Source of the DNA: Patiria pectinifera
Lineage: Eukaryota > Echinodermata > Asteroidea > Valvatida > Asterinidae
Length of the DNA: 64,000 nt
Reading direction: 5' to 3'
NCBI GenBank assembly: GCA_029964075.1
Contig: CM057149.1
Span: 2,366,465 to 2,430,464, forward strand
Positions 49,291 to 60,840 of this stretch are shown one piece after another. The first letter of the stretch is position 1. Each line of letters begins with the position of its first letter. The notes beneath the pieces were generated by a model. The model was not told where the DNA came from. It did not search any database and saw only the letters and a list, made by a program, of their open reading frames with translations. The position numbers and the translations under genes were made by a program.

Positions 49291-50910
49291 GGGCCTTGCT
49301 GGAAAACTATGCTTGACCGCCCTGTTAAATTGTTGCTTGCTATTGATCATTTGAAGATTTTTTTTTTAACCACTACTTATCCATTCATATGCACACAAGT
49401 TGAAACCAATTTCTTAACTTCTCCCTTTTTCAATTCTAGATGGTATTTCTGTTCCATACGTTTTTGCACGTTTTGCTCATGTTCCATAGCACTTTACCAG
49501 TACAAATCAGCCACCAAAAATGTCAAATCATGAGGACAAACTTTAAAATCTTTTGATTGAATTACTGCACAACAGCATGTCGAAAATATGATACTGATAC
49601 CAATTCAATTTGAAAAAGAATGGTGAATGCTCAATAGAGGGCGCTACAATCCACACTCTGTGGAGATCACGGGCCGTCATTATTCCACAATCATCCACAC
49701 TGACAGCTGAATTCATGAGGCCGCAGGGATGCACGTACATGTATAAGGGGAAATGTACCCTACTGTGTATGTAGCCTAAAGACTATGCAATCCTCGCAAT
49801 AGAATGTTTAAACAAGACAACCATCCATTTTGTAGGGGACTTTAAAAAAAATTGTATTTGCTGTTTTTATACCCAAAAAAAATCCTGACTCTTGAAGGCT
49901 TCAAGCAGCAGCAATGCATTGCCAGAGCAAGATATATCTGCCATATTTTACAAGAAACAATCAAAGTTCAAGTGTGTGGATAAGCTGTATCCTTCTATTC
50001 TGACAAATCAGTTCAAAACAAAAGTGCACTAAAAGAAAAAAATATCTAAGCAAATGGTTCTAAAGCGGCAAAAACAAAATTGGATAAGTAATGTAAAGGT
50101 GCATTACAGTGATCCTATCCTAAAGTTGCAAGTAATACCAAACTAAATCCTATATTTTGAAAGCAATCATTATAAGTGATCATCAGTTAACTTCAAAGAG
50201 ACGAAAGAGGTCTGCTTCAACCTATACCTATCTTTGAAGTAGTCAACAGTTCTCACAATCCTTTTTCTAGAGTAATTTTTCTGGAGTAATTGTTTTTCTA
50301 AATCCACTGAAATTATCTGTATTAGAAAGCAATATAAAAAATGGAAATTAGTGCACTTTGTATTCTTTCCCTTTTACTTTTTGATAATTGGCAATCAGGA
50401 TCTGTAGTTTTTTTTATACGGTCAATTAGTCACTAGAGCTAATTTTATGATGCTCTAAATCCTTTTAGAATTTGCAGCAACAATTTTAAAGGAGGAATCA
50501 CTATGAATGTTGTGAAGTTAAGATGGGTTCTGCAGAGGCAATTACTGCTCATGTTTGCTTCCCTTATGGCACTAAAGATGACTGTGTCACATTTGACATG
50601 TACATTTTTACTGTAGAAGTAAATTTGTGCAAGTTGCTCCTTTGAATGAATGAAGTTTCCCTCAAAAAACCAGTCTGTGTGTATAATTATTTTATTTCCC
50701 TTATTGTGATTGGCTAATAGTTTAGGCCTAATGAATATTCAAGAATGCCCTACTTTTACATTCTTTTCTTTTCTCGGTTGGGTGAATTTTGGCTTAATTA
50801 AGGGTATGTGGTGGTTCACGGTACCAGTATGTGTGGGTGCTACTTACTGGAATGTGTCTATTGTTGAGCGCCATGGTTAGTGAAGCTTGAGGTGCAGTCC
50901 AGTCAGTTTG

Positions 50911-50938
50911 GACCAGTGTCTCCTACCAGACACTGGTC
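50911..50938. repeat. Perfect 11-bp-stem hairpin
   Basis: 'gaccagtgtct', a six-base loop, then 'agacactggtc'. It lies 9 bp before the large foldback element at 50948 and may be part of its insertion site. There is no T tract, so a terminator reading is not appropriate here. Confidence 0.8.
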
Positions 50939-50947
50939 TACAACAGA

Positions 50948-51529
50948 TAGACCAATAAAAGTTGCTGTGGCAGATTTTTTTTCCGACCTAACTCTCCTGT
51001 CACATTTTCTGGCTCCAGTATTTCACTTGTATTATTTTGACATTGCTAGGTACCTATAAGGTGGGTTCAAATGCCTGAAATGTCATACAAAAGGGTGAAA
51101 ATTAACAAGAATTTCACTTACCAACAACACAGGAATCTTCCCTCGGCCTTCTGTCATCGTTGGCTGTTGACTGAGGGCACTTTAATTCTCTTGACCAACC
51201 ACAGCATGGCTTTCAACAAGCTTTTTCTCTTTCTGTCATGCCGTGAAATAAAAGCTGTGCTGTAGTTGGTCAACAAAATTTAAGCAACCTCAGTCGATGG
51301 CCAACGATGGAAGATGGCAAAGTGAAGATTCCTGTGATGTTGGTAAGCGAAATTCTCATCAATTTTCCCCTTTCATATGAAATTTCAGGGATTTGAACCC
51401 ACCCTATAGGTACCTGGCCATGTCAAGATAAAACATGTGAAATACCGGGGCCAAACCAATTAGTGACAGGAGAATTAGGAGTAAAAAAAAAATTGACAAT
51501 TTTCTGCCACAGCAACTTTTATTGGTCTA
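50948..51529. mobile_element. Foldback element with about 235-bp arms
   Basis: The left tip 'tagaccaataaaagttgctg' is the exact complement of the right tip. Arm similarity continues through 'ctcctgtcac', 'aggtacctat', 'ggtgggttcaaat', 'acaggaatcttc' and 'catcgttggc' to about 51178, and mirrors from about 51288, with an unpaired centre of about 100 bp. About 582 bp in all. No coding capacity. The arms differ at many positions, so it is not very recent. Confidence 0.85.
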
Positions 51530-52479
51530 GATTCTTACAGTTCTGGAGGTAACCGTAAGTTAAATAATTTGGTTTATATTTGTTGTGATTTTTATGCTGA
51601 TTCATCTTTGATGTCATTGTATTCAATGAAACTTAAAATTGTTAAAATCATGTGTAAGATTATGGCATTTTGTTAAGGCATTTAAGATAACTCTGTTTTT
51701 AGGCCTGAAAATTGAAAATTTCAATTTAGTAAATTGCATTTTGATATAACGTTCATTCTCTAGATGGCACTTAATTCTGGGGTTTGAAGTTGAGCCACTT
51801 GTGTACCCTTTCTATTGTGAGCTGGGATCAACGGAATCTGTTGTGTCCCTGACTGGTGGGAGGTGGCGTAACTACCTATGTCTTTGACGATGGGGAGTCG
51901 GGGTGCGGCACTACATGCATCAAACATGACCTTATTAACATTGCCAACTTCATCAATTACCTTGACAAACCGAGAAGTCAGCCTTTGAACATTTTGAATT
52001 GTTAATTGCTGTGTTGAAACATGTACAAATTCTGCTGTAACTACAATGTCCTGGTTTAGAAGAAAGATTCGCTATAATTATTTGTTGCACAAAGTAAAAC
52101 TTGGTTGCAAACAGTAACAGTTTGACAGTGCTTGAATATTGAAGGTTTGTAGAAGAAATTTGAAGAATTACTGTACTGCAAGGAATCGGTTGAGAAGAGT
52201 GGTTGTATTTTCTGTATATTTCAACTCCACTGGCCCTATTGAGTGATAGAGGAAGGTTGTAAAAATGTGAAATTTGGAAGGTGTATTTAAAACACTTTGC
52301 CTAATTTAAAAATGTGAGTGAAAATTTGGTTTCGAAATTGGAATTGAATATTTGAGATTGGAGTGGATATATTATGAAATTTGAGATTGTAAAATTATTG
52401 GACATAGATTCGTAATATTGTGGTGTAAAGGAAAATTGAGATGCTATTCCTGGAATTTGGAAGACAATTCTGAGATGAT

Positions 52480-52690
52480 TTGAATTTGAGAAACACCTGA
52501 AGTTGAAGGAGAATTTCATAGATTGTGAATTGATTGGAATTTGAGAACTACTTTCCTAAATTAGGAAGTGAATTGGGTAAATTGTCAATTTACTGGAAGT
52601 TGAGAAACACCAAATTAGGCGAATTTAATTCATTGGGAATTGATTGGAATTTGAGAAACCCATCCCTGAATTTGGAAGGAATTTGAACCA
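52480..52690. repeat. Degenerate minisatellite 'ggaatttgagaaac'
   Basis: The motif recurs at about 52483, 52536, 52594 and 52645 (spacing 51-58 bp) with intervening 'aattgattgg' and 'cctaaattaggaag' words. Weaker related words extend back to 52310. Non-coding. Confidence 0.6.
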
Positions 52691-53226
52691 ACTTTGCAGA
52701 AGCTGATTCATAGAAATTGAGTACTCAAGTTCCAGAACAATGCTTGTATTTTTGAATTGTGGATTTGTATAGGTCTATGTGAATTTATTTTGCAATTTGT
52801 TCAGATTTTGAGGAAATAAATATACTTGTATTGTATATAGAATGATGAGAATTGTGTAGTTCCTTGCTGTGCTCATGAAGTGCAAAAAACCTGAAGAATT
52901 GAAAATTTTCGTTTTTGAGTTTTGCTAGCCTATTTATCAGATTTGTCTCAAAGAAAAATTTGACGCAGTTTCAAAGAGAATTTCAAGAAATTTACAAACT
53001 GAAAAATCTTGATAATGGGTTCACTACAAAGTGTGAAGAACAAAGAATAGACCTACTTTTATTTTGTTTGTTGAAAGAAAAAGCAGTTCAGATATGTTTG
53101 TATGCTCTGACCGTCTTCAGAACCATTCTCTCAGTTGAGAAATTATTCGCACATGGTGTTTCCGCAAACCTTTCATTATTTATTGTTCTGTACGCTTTGT
53201 ACACAACAATTGGGAGCCAAGGACGA

Positions 53227-53271
53227 TGTTCGGTGTAGCCAAATGTTCGGTATAGCAGTGTTCGGTATAGC
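53227..53271. repeat. Three copies of 'tgttcggtatagc'
   Basis: Copies at 53227 (with one change), 53244 and 53259 are followed by 'gacgttccactgta'. This looks like the end of a Tigger/pogo-like DNA element, which often has such terminal words. The 107-codon plus-strand frame just upstream (52915-53238) shows no transposase motif I recognise. Confidence 0.4.
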
Positions 53272-53355
53272 GACGTTCCACTGTACCCACTACAGAGACA
53301 CGATCAGAAACATTCCGCCACCGTTGCTGATTGGTTGCCTTCATACATTACTTAC

Positions 53356-53490
53356 CTAAGAAATTGAGCAGTAGCCTGTTACCGGGTCTACCTCTGAGAT
53401 ACCACAGGTAGTCAACCCACTCTGTGTTTGCTCTTAATATGTTGATGGAGACATGGCCAATGTTGGCTACCTCATAGGCTGTGTTCTGGA
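53356..53490 (-). CDS. Exon: N-terminal half of second CUB-like domain
   Basis: A 135-nt exon, phase 1 at both ends, preceded by a long pyrimidine tract and 'gtgacag' and followed by a consensus GTAAGT donor. It encodes QNTAYEVANIGHVSINILRA, then NTEWVDYLWYLRGRPGNRLLLNFL. The W.L....G.RLLLNF pattern is the CUB core (C.W.I....G..I.L.F). The cysteine that normally precedes the tryptophan is absent, as is the first cysteine pair. With the next exon it makes a complete cysteine-free CUB-like fold. A hydrophobic upstream frame that seems to give a signal peptide (MNVLVFFLFILCV) is the intronic pyrimidine tract read through, not real coding. Confidence 0.8.
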
Positions 53491-54267
53491 CTGTCACACA
53501 TAAAATGAAAAGGAAAAAGACCAAGACATTCATTAGAAAAGATTACTTGGGGTGTCAAACTGTATATGCCTAATGCTGAGGTTATTAGTACTAATCCCAA
53601 GGAGCTATTCTTGTCTACTACTGCAATGGGCAGGGTTCCAGAAAATAGAAATAATATTCCATGACTTTTCCAGGACAAAATAAGGGCTTTCCGTGACCAA
53701 TTTCTATGCCGTTTTGGCATCTTATTTTAGAAGCCTAAAGACAATAGAAGCCACTCCATTTCAGCCTTCCAGTTTGACCAAAGAACACCTCAAATTACAG
53801 CATCACAATGGTGCATTGAACACGCAACAAGTGAAGAGCATACATGCAAAAAGAGAATTATATTAAACTGGAATACAAACTGCCATAGCTTAATACAACA
53901 CATCACCATATACTGGTTGTGCAGGATTCCATGCCTTTATACATGTTTTTTTCCCCTGAAATATAAACTTTCCAAGACTTCTTGTATTAAAGATAACAAC
54001 ATTTTCATGACTTCCAATGAAACCTTTGAATTGCTGGGTTTTCCTGGATTTTGTCATCACTGACAAGGTTTCTCCAAATGGCTCTATCTTGGGCAGCCTC
54101 ACAGATCTCATTAGGTACAAGGATTACATCTTTAGAGAGTTGTCTGGCAATGTACTGTGGGTACATCAAAGTAGGTCTGCCTTTCCTACGATCCCGTGGA
54201 CAGGTTGGTAGAGGGTGTAGAGTTGACCAGGTCGTCTTTTGGTTTCCTCAGCACATGTCCTAGCAAT

Positions 54268-54861
54268 TTAAAGGGCCCATGACATGAATCTCACTTGGGA
54301 ACATATTCTGTGCAACTTTCTAATCCTCGTAAATGTATGAAAACTATTTGACATCCCTTTTTGGTTAATTTGATTGAAAAGTGCACTTTTTGAACGTTTA
54401 AAAGTGTCCATGCTTTTCCTGACAAATGAGGGCGCTGTTGCTGTGATGTCATTTCAGGAAGACACTCTTCACTTTAGGGGTTTCTGTTCAAATTGTGATT
54501 CAAATTTTCTCAATGAAATCACATTAATTTTGTGAGACAAAACTTTGCTCATTGGCTAACTGTCATGTAGCCTACTGAAACATCAACGATCGAATCACCA
54601 AAGAAAGAACATTTACGACAGTAAAATATCCGACATTCTGGCAAATTTTGGTGCTGAATAGCTGTAACATTAAGGTTTCCGCCTGAAATGACATCTCACT
54701 TTTGGTCATGAATATGGAAATTCGCATTAGCATAAAAACAAAAAAGGCACCAAAATGCCCTTAAAAATGGCAAAATGAAAATTGAAAATAAGGTTAAATG
54801 GGACACAAAGGTGCATTTTTAAGGATTGCATTAAAAAAATTACATCACATGGGCCCTTTAA
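54268..54861. mobile_element. TIR element with 'ttaaagggcccatg' ends
   Basis: The left 'ttaaagggcccatg' and right 'catgggccctttaa' termini are perfect inverted repeats; both begin at TTAA, so a TTAA target duplication is likely, pointing to piggyBac or Kolobok-like transposition. The 594-bp interior lacks a transposase frame. An interrupted relative is at 48541-49290. Confidence 0.8.
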
Positions 54862-55144
54862 GCTGCCGCTGGTAATTTGTGATGGAGAGGGGCTGTTGTC
54901 CTGTTAACTCATAGACTTTATCATTACTGATGTGGTCTCTCTACCCGACAGATTCAAGTGAACTATGTTCACTTTTAATAAATAAACATGTAAGGTTGAA
55001 CAAAGAAAATGACTGGAGCAGAATGTGAACTTGCAATTTCCCAAACACTGTGTCAGTGCTCTACTCAATTAATTATATCCAGCCTAAATTGTCAGTGTCG
55101 GTTAATTCATGGTACACTAGTCAGAAGCTAATGTATCTGTTCAT

Positions 55145-55615
55145 TGGCTTTGACTAGCACCCATGCATGCAAAAAGACATCGACAATTTGGGAGACAGGC
55201 AACATACTTAGTAGGTCACAGATCATGGGCGTGGGGGGAAAGAAGCGGGAAGAAACATATTTTTCCCACGACACCCATGTCACAGATTCAATTCCCTCTG
55301 CAGTCCATTTAAAAAAGGTAGATGGACGAACCTGTGTTACCAGGAACGGAGTGCCCATCTCTCTTTCATTAGCGATTGGGCCAGACTCATATGCTGCTGT
55401 GGGGGGATCGCCACACCTCCTCCACAGCGAGTCTGTTACCTTCCCAGCATTGAATAATGCCAGTACCCATTTAACACCTGGGTTGAGAGGAGTAATTGAG
55501 GTAAAGCGCCTTACTCAAGGGCACAACACGCATGGCCCATGGCCACGGCGGGGCTAGAATCCACAACCTCACGATCATGAATCCTGTGCTCCACCGCTAG
55601 ACCACATGTACCCAC
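55145..55615 (-). mobile_element. tRNA-headed SINE-like sequence
   Basis: On the minus strand the block begins near 55615 with 'gtggtctagcggtggagc' (A-box-like) and, about 35 bp on, 'ggttgtggattctagcc' (B-box-like), the layout of a pol III promoter from a degenerate tRNA. A body of about 450 bp follows, with 'gtgcccttgagtaaggcgct' and 'acctcaattactcctctc', words familiar from SINEs of marine invertebrates. The 137-codon plus-strand frame here is antisense to the SINE and not a gene. The 3' boundary is uncertain. Confidence 0.65.
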
Positions 55616-58375
55616 TATGCAGTCAATTTGGATTTTTGTTGTAAAATCTGATATTGTTTTATCAATAATTGAATTGGTAGTTCTTCAAACATTGTACACC
55701 AGCAATAATATGTGCATCAATGTTAGCAACATATAGGATCGAAAATCCCACATCCAATGTTTAATTATCTGAGCTGGAACAGAACGTGCAGAAATGAGCA
55801 AAATTTTGCAGGTCGATGAATCTGATTATAAACCATCACATGAAAAGTCCCTCCACTGCAAAATACTTGTTGGTCCAAATCTAGACACGTTCTAGTTGTT
55901 TGACAGCCTCAAGCAATCCCGCAATCACCCTATACTTGGCACGTTTCCCAATATTACAATGCTAGCCTAGCTGGCTGCTTCATACATAGTCTGCAGACCA
56001 TGGCACCTACATGTCGCAGCAGGATTCTATAAACTTGGAATCTGACGGCGCCTTGCCCAGGGCATTCTCAAATCGCTTTGCTGCCACCCTCAAATAATGA
56101 AGTATCACGCTCAATCGCACAATTCTAGGGTGATCTTTGATAGCGCTGCCAGTAATTTAGGTAGCACCACAGCTCAATGGGGTTTTTCTTTGATGTATTT
56201 TTGCTTGACAGCTCCCCTTTTGAAAGTCCCCCGCGACCCGCACCGTATTTCCTTATAGCTGCTTGGCTGGTGGGCAATATGTGGGGGAGAGAGATGTGAT
56301 TGGCAATTTGTGAAGAAAGGTGAAAACAGGACAGACACTCCGCTAGACCATGGTCAGTCACCGCGCAGAAATATCACAATGCAAAAATACTTTTTTCCCC
56401 CTTTGCCAGTGGCTAGGCAGTGCAAAGGGGCTTCAGCATATCTCAACAAAAGTGAGTTACCTGTGATAAGGAGCTGGCGAATCCCAACACAGTTTTACTA
56501 CTGACAAGGGGAGAAGGAAAACATACCCTCCCATTTACCATGACTTTACTTGATTTTTGTTGACCAAAATCAACCAAAAACATAGCTTCCAAAAATTACA
56601 TATTGTTCCTACGTAGAATGATAACACTGCATCTACTGTATAAATGAATGACTAAGTACAGAAAAAGAGGTTTTTCTTTGAGTATGTCACCTACATGTAC
56701 TTGTTTTTTTTCCCTAGCGGACAGAGAGGCATGTTCAGCCTCCTACACAAAATTTATCAAATTAAAGCCTTTTACCAGAGGGCTGAAAACAAAGTCTAGT
56801 CTGTTGAAAAGCCCTGGCTGACATACACGTACATGCACAGATTTGTGCCCTCTGGAGTTCTAACAGCAGCTGATTTTTTTTTGGGGGGGGGGGAGAAGGA
56901 AAAGTAGGTCTCCCATCAAGGAACAATTAGCTCAAGGGTAGAGGAGTGTGGTTTTAACAGGGGGATGTGCCGTGAACCTTATTTTTTTAATTTTTTTTTT
57001 AACAGCACAATGAACACTGATAGTTTTGATGAAATGCACAGAAAGTAACATGGCAAAGGAGATTTCTTGGCTTGAGTCAATTTAAACCAAAATTGTCATC
57101 TTTTTTTTCAAATTATATACTCAGTATTGAAAGACTATGTGGAGGGAAAGGATTTAGCATGCAAAGTTGACTTTAACACCTACCACTTTAAAGGCATCTT
57201 AAAAAATTGAGAGTGTAGGAGCAGAGTGTTGTCCACGCATCAAATTCCGTTAACACTAAATGCAACCCGTACTTCCCCCAGCCAATCAAATAGCTTGCAT
57301 GCTATATTCTCCAATCACCCTTGGGTATACTAATGTTTTTTTGACTAGGCTCAGACGTACTGCAGGCAGATTGTTTGCAGGGTCCCTTGGCAAACGGGGA
57401 CCTGAAGCGAAGAACAAAAGCTCTGGGAATTCAGGCTAGTCATGACATTTTTTATCCAAACTCTTCAAAGGTATTCAAAAATAGCGAGGGATGGACAACT
57501 AAGACATGATTATTTTCAACTGTGTCTCTAAAATTTAAAGCTTCTATTTTCTCAGCACACAACATGCAGAGGTTTGAAATAGTAGTGAATAAACCCCAAA
57601 TCGCACTTATCTTTACGAATGCAGTAAAGTTTTCTGCAGCGCAACTTTGACATTAGGTATTCATGGGTATTGAAAGGGAAATCAAAAACCCCAAAATTGA
57701 AAGACTAAAAGTGAGTGAGTAGAGCACTATATCATTAAAGGATGAAAATGATGAATTGGATGCAACTTACCCAAATTGCAAAAAAAATAAATGTGTAGTT
57801 TCTGTTTATATTAATTAAATTTTGTTTAAATTTTAGATTTTATCTGTTTTTTGAACCCTTTTAAAAATTTGGCTTATTGCTAGGTGTATCTATTAATTTA
57901 CTGTATGATCAAGATATTGAATTTACACTTAATAAATATTTAATTATGTTTTTTCTGTATTTCATTTTTTCGTTCAAGGCAGTCAGAGTGGAGAGTCCCT
58001 TTACAAGAAGCCAGTTTCATTTGGATAATCTATTTTGTTTCTTATCTTTTCCTTGCTTTGTCTATTATCACTAACAATCGGAAATAAAAAAAATTTATAA
58101 CATAAATATAAACTTGCAAGCTATTTTAATATGTAAAAACTTTTGTTCAGCACTAAGCATGCTGATAGTTTCAACTCAACAGTGACATTTAAGCCCACGT
58201 TTTCCAGAAAAGATCATCCAACTAAGACTCTTTCCCTAATGCTCCCACTGCTATTCCTCTCAAAAATAAACCTTACTTCACGCTTTCTCCAGCAATTCCC
58301 GGATTTCTAGAATAATCAATGACCACAGTGTCAACATTTTGCCTGCGACCATTATTCTCCAAATATTTCCATTAC

Positions 58376-58580
58376 CATAGCTTCCCCCTCTCAGCCCTCG
58401 TTCAAATTCTTCAGCCTCTTGTAGCGTGATGAAGGAGTAGTTCAGACTGAACACGCCGTAGCCGTGGTGTCTTTGGTTTCCATTCAGATGATACTCCAAG
58501 CGGAGGTTGTGAGTGGACGACAAGTGTGGTGCGGGCCTCTTGAAGCTGCAGTAGCGGGAGGACTTCTTGCCGTCGATAAT
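58376..58580 (-). CDS. Exon: C-terminal half of first CUB domain
   Basis: A 205-nt exon, the first visible of this gene, entering in phase 0 after 'cactgccacag' and leaving in phase 1. It encodes IIDGKKSSRYCSFKRPAPHL, then SSTHNLRLEYHLNGNQRHHG, then YGVFSLNYSFITLQEAEEFE. The I.DG ... C ... P...SS.HNL.L.Y......HGYG.FSLNY layout is the second half of a CUB domain with its usual single cysteine before the proline-rich turn. The first half must be in an exon beyond 64000, or in one I failed to see. The chosen donor (TATG/GTAATG) is weak but is the only one nearby that matches the phase of the 53490 exon. An 'RGLRGGSY' linker joins the two CUB regions. Confidence 0.82.
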
Positions 58581-59085
58581 CTGTGGCAGTGACAAGAATT
58601 AACAACATGGATTCAGGCAGGTAGCAATGGAGGCAGTGATCTGATGTAGCGCAAAACAAGCATTTGAGCAATTCCGCTCTACAAATAGGCAATGTTCTTG
58701 AGTGAATGAAACGTTTTAACGACGCCATGCTGGAGGTACAAACAGACGTGAATCCAAGGTTATTTACATGTAGATCACATTTTGCTATGATTCAAACATA
58801 ACATATTACAATCTTCAAAACTGAGATTGAAGTAAATTTGCTAAATTTCTTCAATACCAAGGAAATTGCATTGATACAGTGCCCTCATTTGCTAAAACAA
58901 ACATATCGGCTTTTAGGGTCTAATCATATGATGTCAAAGTACCACGTGATCATGCGGTTTCCCCGTGATCGGCTACCATTGCATTAGGCAAGTGTTTGGT
59001 TAGCAACCACGTCGTGCATTGTGAACTAGACAGTAGGGCTTATTTTTATGTAAAATAACTACAAATTCATTATCAAGTGGCATAG

Positions 59086-59291
59086 TGGTTACTATGGTAC
59101 CTGTGCTGTTTACGATTCTCATAATGCCAACCCAGTACTGGGTGCTGGCTCCATGTGTCTCTTGCAGTTTGCCATCAATCACAGCTTTGAGGGCTTGCCT
59201 ACTACCTACTGGGCCCTACACTATACGATCTTTGCCTACTACAATGGTGATGCTGACCTTCCTTTACCTGGATGGAGGCCAGGTCACGTAG
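59086..59291 (+). CDS. Candidate exon of an unidentified plus-strand gene
   Basis: The plus frame is open from 59053 to 59359 and encodes GYYGTCAVYDSHNANPVLG, then AGSMCLLQFAINHSFEGLP, then TTYWALHYTIFAYYNGDADL and PLPGWRPGHVG. The residue mix (Trp, Tyr, Cys, Gly-rich turns, an NHS glycosylation site) and codon choice are protein-like, while all three minus frames here are full of stops. Candidate boundaries are the acceptor 'catag' at 59085 (or 'caag' at 59077) and the donor GTCAGT at 59292; neither is strong, and the upstream pyrimidine tract is poor. I do not recognise the family. It could be an exon of a gene nested antisense in the receptor gene's intron, or a fragment of a duplicated or processed gene. 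Confidence 0.45.
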
Positions 59292-60584
59292 GTCAGTTAG
59301 AGAGCCATATTGAGTCTAATGATGCACATTGTGAACTTATCCATCACCGGACAAGGTGAAAAATTAATTCCAATTTGGATTTCGGTGGTACTGGTTAAAC
59401 AACATTTATTTTTAAATGTCGTATGAAAGTATTTAATAATTTAAAAATCAATTCAAGAGAAGTGACGATATTGAGATTTTTAACAGTTTTCTTGGTGTTT
59501 TTTTTGCAATGTGTAAGCTGTTTTTTTGCATCAGGTGTGACACATGCATGTACTACATGTATTTGATTAAATTATCACAGAGAAGTCCACAATACATGCC
59601 AAAAAAGCGTACTTCATGCCGTTTTCAAGTATTTACTTCAAAAGGCCAATTTTGCCAAGAGACTCATTTTACATTTGTGACTAGTTCATAAGGTTCAGAT
59701 ATGTCCAGATTTAAATCTCAAGAAATTAATTATTCAAGAAAACAACTTATCAACAAACTTTGTAAAGAGCATTAAAAAATGATTTATGGGAATACATTTT
59801 CAGACAGCATGAGCTCAAAGCCAAGAGCAAGTTTGAGTAAGGACTACGTATTGCTAACTGTAGTTTGACAAACTTCACTTGATCGCAACCTTGGACAACC
59901 CTAGTTGACTATTTGGAACCAGAGCCCAGAGCACGGTCTCGTCAATGGTTACCAATATAACAGTGTGTACATTAATTCACAAGGAACCAGGATCAAGAAT
60001 TTTCTTGCCGATGTTTTGACCATCGTTTGACAGGAGGCATTCACACGTTGCTAGTAGTGCGCAGGCGTAAGTGACTTCACGAATCAAACACTAGCCCATT
60101 AATGGTCTTTGTCCGAAAAAAAATATATCTAAAAACCCAATGCCAAAGAGGTTAACTAACAAAGCAAAAAAAAAACCACAAAAAAACATGAACAAAATAG
60201 ATGGCGCACCCATTAATAATGATGACAGTGAAATAGAAAAAAAAACACTCATACTGAATTCCAAACAGATTCACATTTGAATGTTACATGTATGATTAAG
60301 TGCAATAAACAGGGTATGAGTGGCATATCACAGTTTTCTGAATAAAATTTTGAAACTGAACATAATTATATTTAAATTGATAATCTAATTGTCTTAGAAC
60401 TGTTATGCCGTAAGTTGCAAGACAAAAGAAAAGTAACAAATGTTAACGCTACTGTAAAAAAAAAAATTTCAATGTACATTTTGTAAAGCCTACAATTCAA
60501 CCAATCAGGCACTAAAGTAATGCACATAATTAGTACTGTTCTTTAGCAACATATTCCTGAAACCAACCCAACAGGGCTATCTGC

Positions 60585-60840
60585 TCCGTTCACAAGTACC
60601 CCCTTACAGTCAAAGAAAGTACAGTTGGGAGTGACCAAACGACGCCATCTTGCCTGACTGCAATATTTTGCCCAGAAGCACGGCCACTGCGTGTACATAG
60701 TACAAATCCCCTGGTGTACGTGCATCACACACAAGGAACAGTGTGCGCGCAACAACCAGCGAAATGTATGTGTTCCGCCCATGAGGCGTCGTTGCTAGGT
60801 AAAAGGGCGCCCTCTTTTGTTGGCAACGGAGCCCATATTC
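60585..60840 (-). repeat. Dispersed repeat R2, copy 2 (inverted)
   Basis: Reverse-complement match of 43650-43860, with the same order of words and an additional segment (about 60690-60760, containing 'gcatcacacacaaggaac') absent from or diverged in copy 1. A third, partial copy is produced by the tandem duplication at 61032-61340. Confidence 0.75.

Larger units (their letters stand above)
44142..53355 (-). other. Intron splitting the second CUB-like domain, 9.2 kb
   Basis: Bounded by a GTAAGT donor (53355) and 'tcttcag' acceptor (44142). It contains the elements listed at 44562-45346, 48541-49290, 50911-51529, 52480-52690 and 53227-53271. Stretches 45350-48540 and 49290-50900 hold nothing I can name apart from G/C tracts (46096, 46631, 46897, 48053). 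Confidence 0.65.
53491..58375 (-). other. Intron between the first and second CUB regions, 4.9 kb
   Basis: Contains the TTAA element at 54268-54861 and a SINE-like block at 55145-55615. The stretch 56000-58250 holds a G tract at 56881-56893 and AT-rich sequence but nothing I can name. The 5' splice site is the weak GTAATG at 58375; see the note on a stronger donor at 58276. Confidence 0.6.

Noticed and set aside
52915..53238. A 107-codon plus-strand frame beside 'gttcggtatagc' repeats
   Set aside because: It might be a transposase remnant, but no DDE or DNA-binding motif is visible, so it was not called as a gene.
53491..53533. Apparent signal peptide in front of the exon at 53356-53490
   Set aside because: The hydrophobic run is the intron's pyrimidine tract read in frame; a clear CAG acceptor follows, and the upstream CUB exon joins in phase.
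55144..55557. A 137-codon plus-strand frame
   Set aside because: It is antisense to a tRNA-headed SINE-like sequence, and its content follows the repeat.
55550..55615. Possible true tRNA gene
   Set aside because: Only degenerate A and B boxes are seen, with no acceptor stem pairing or anticodon arm; it fits a SINE head better.
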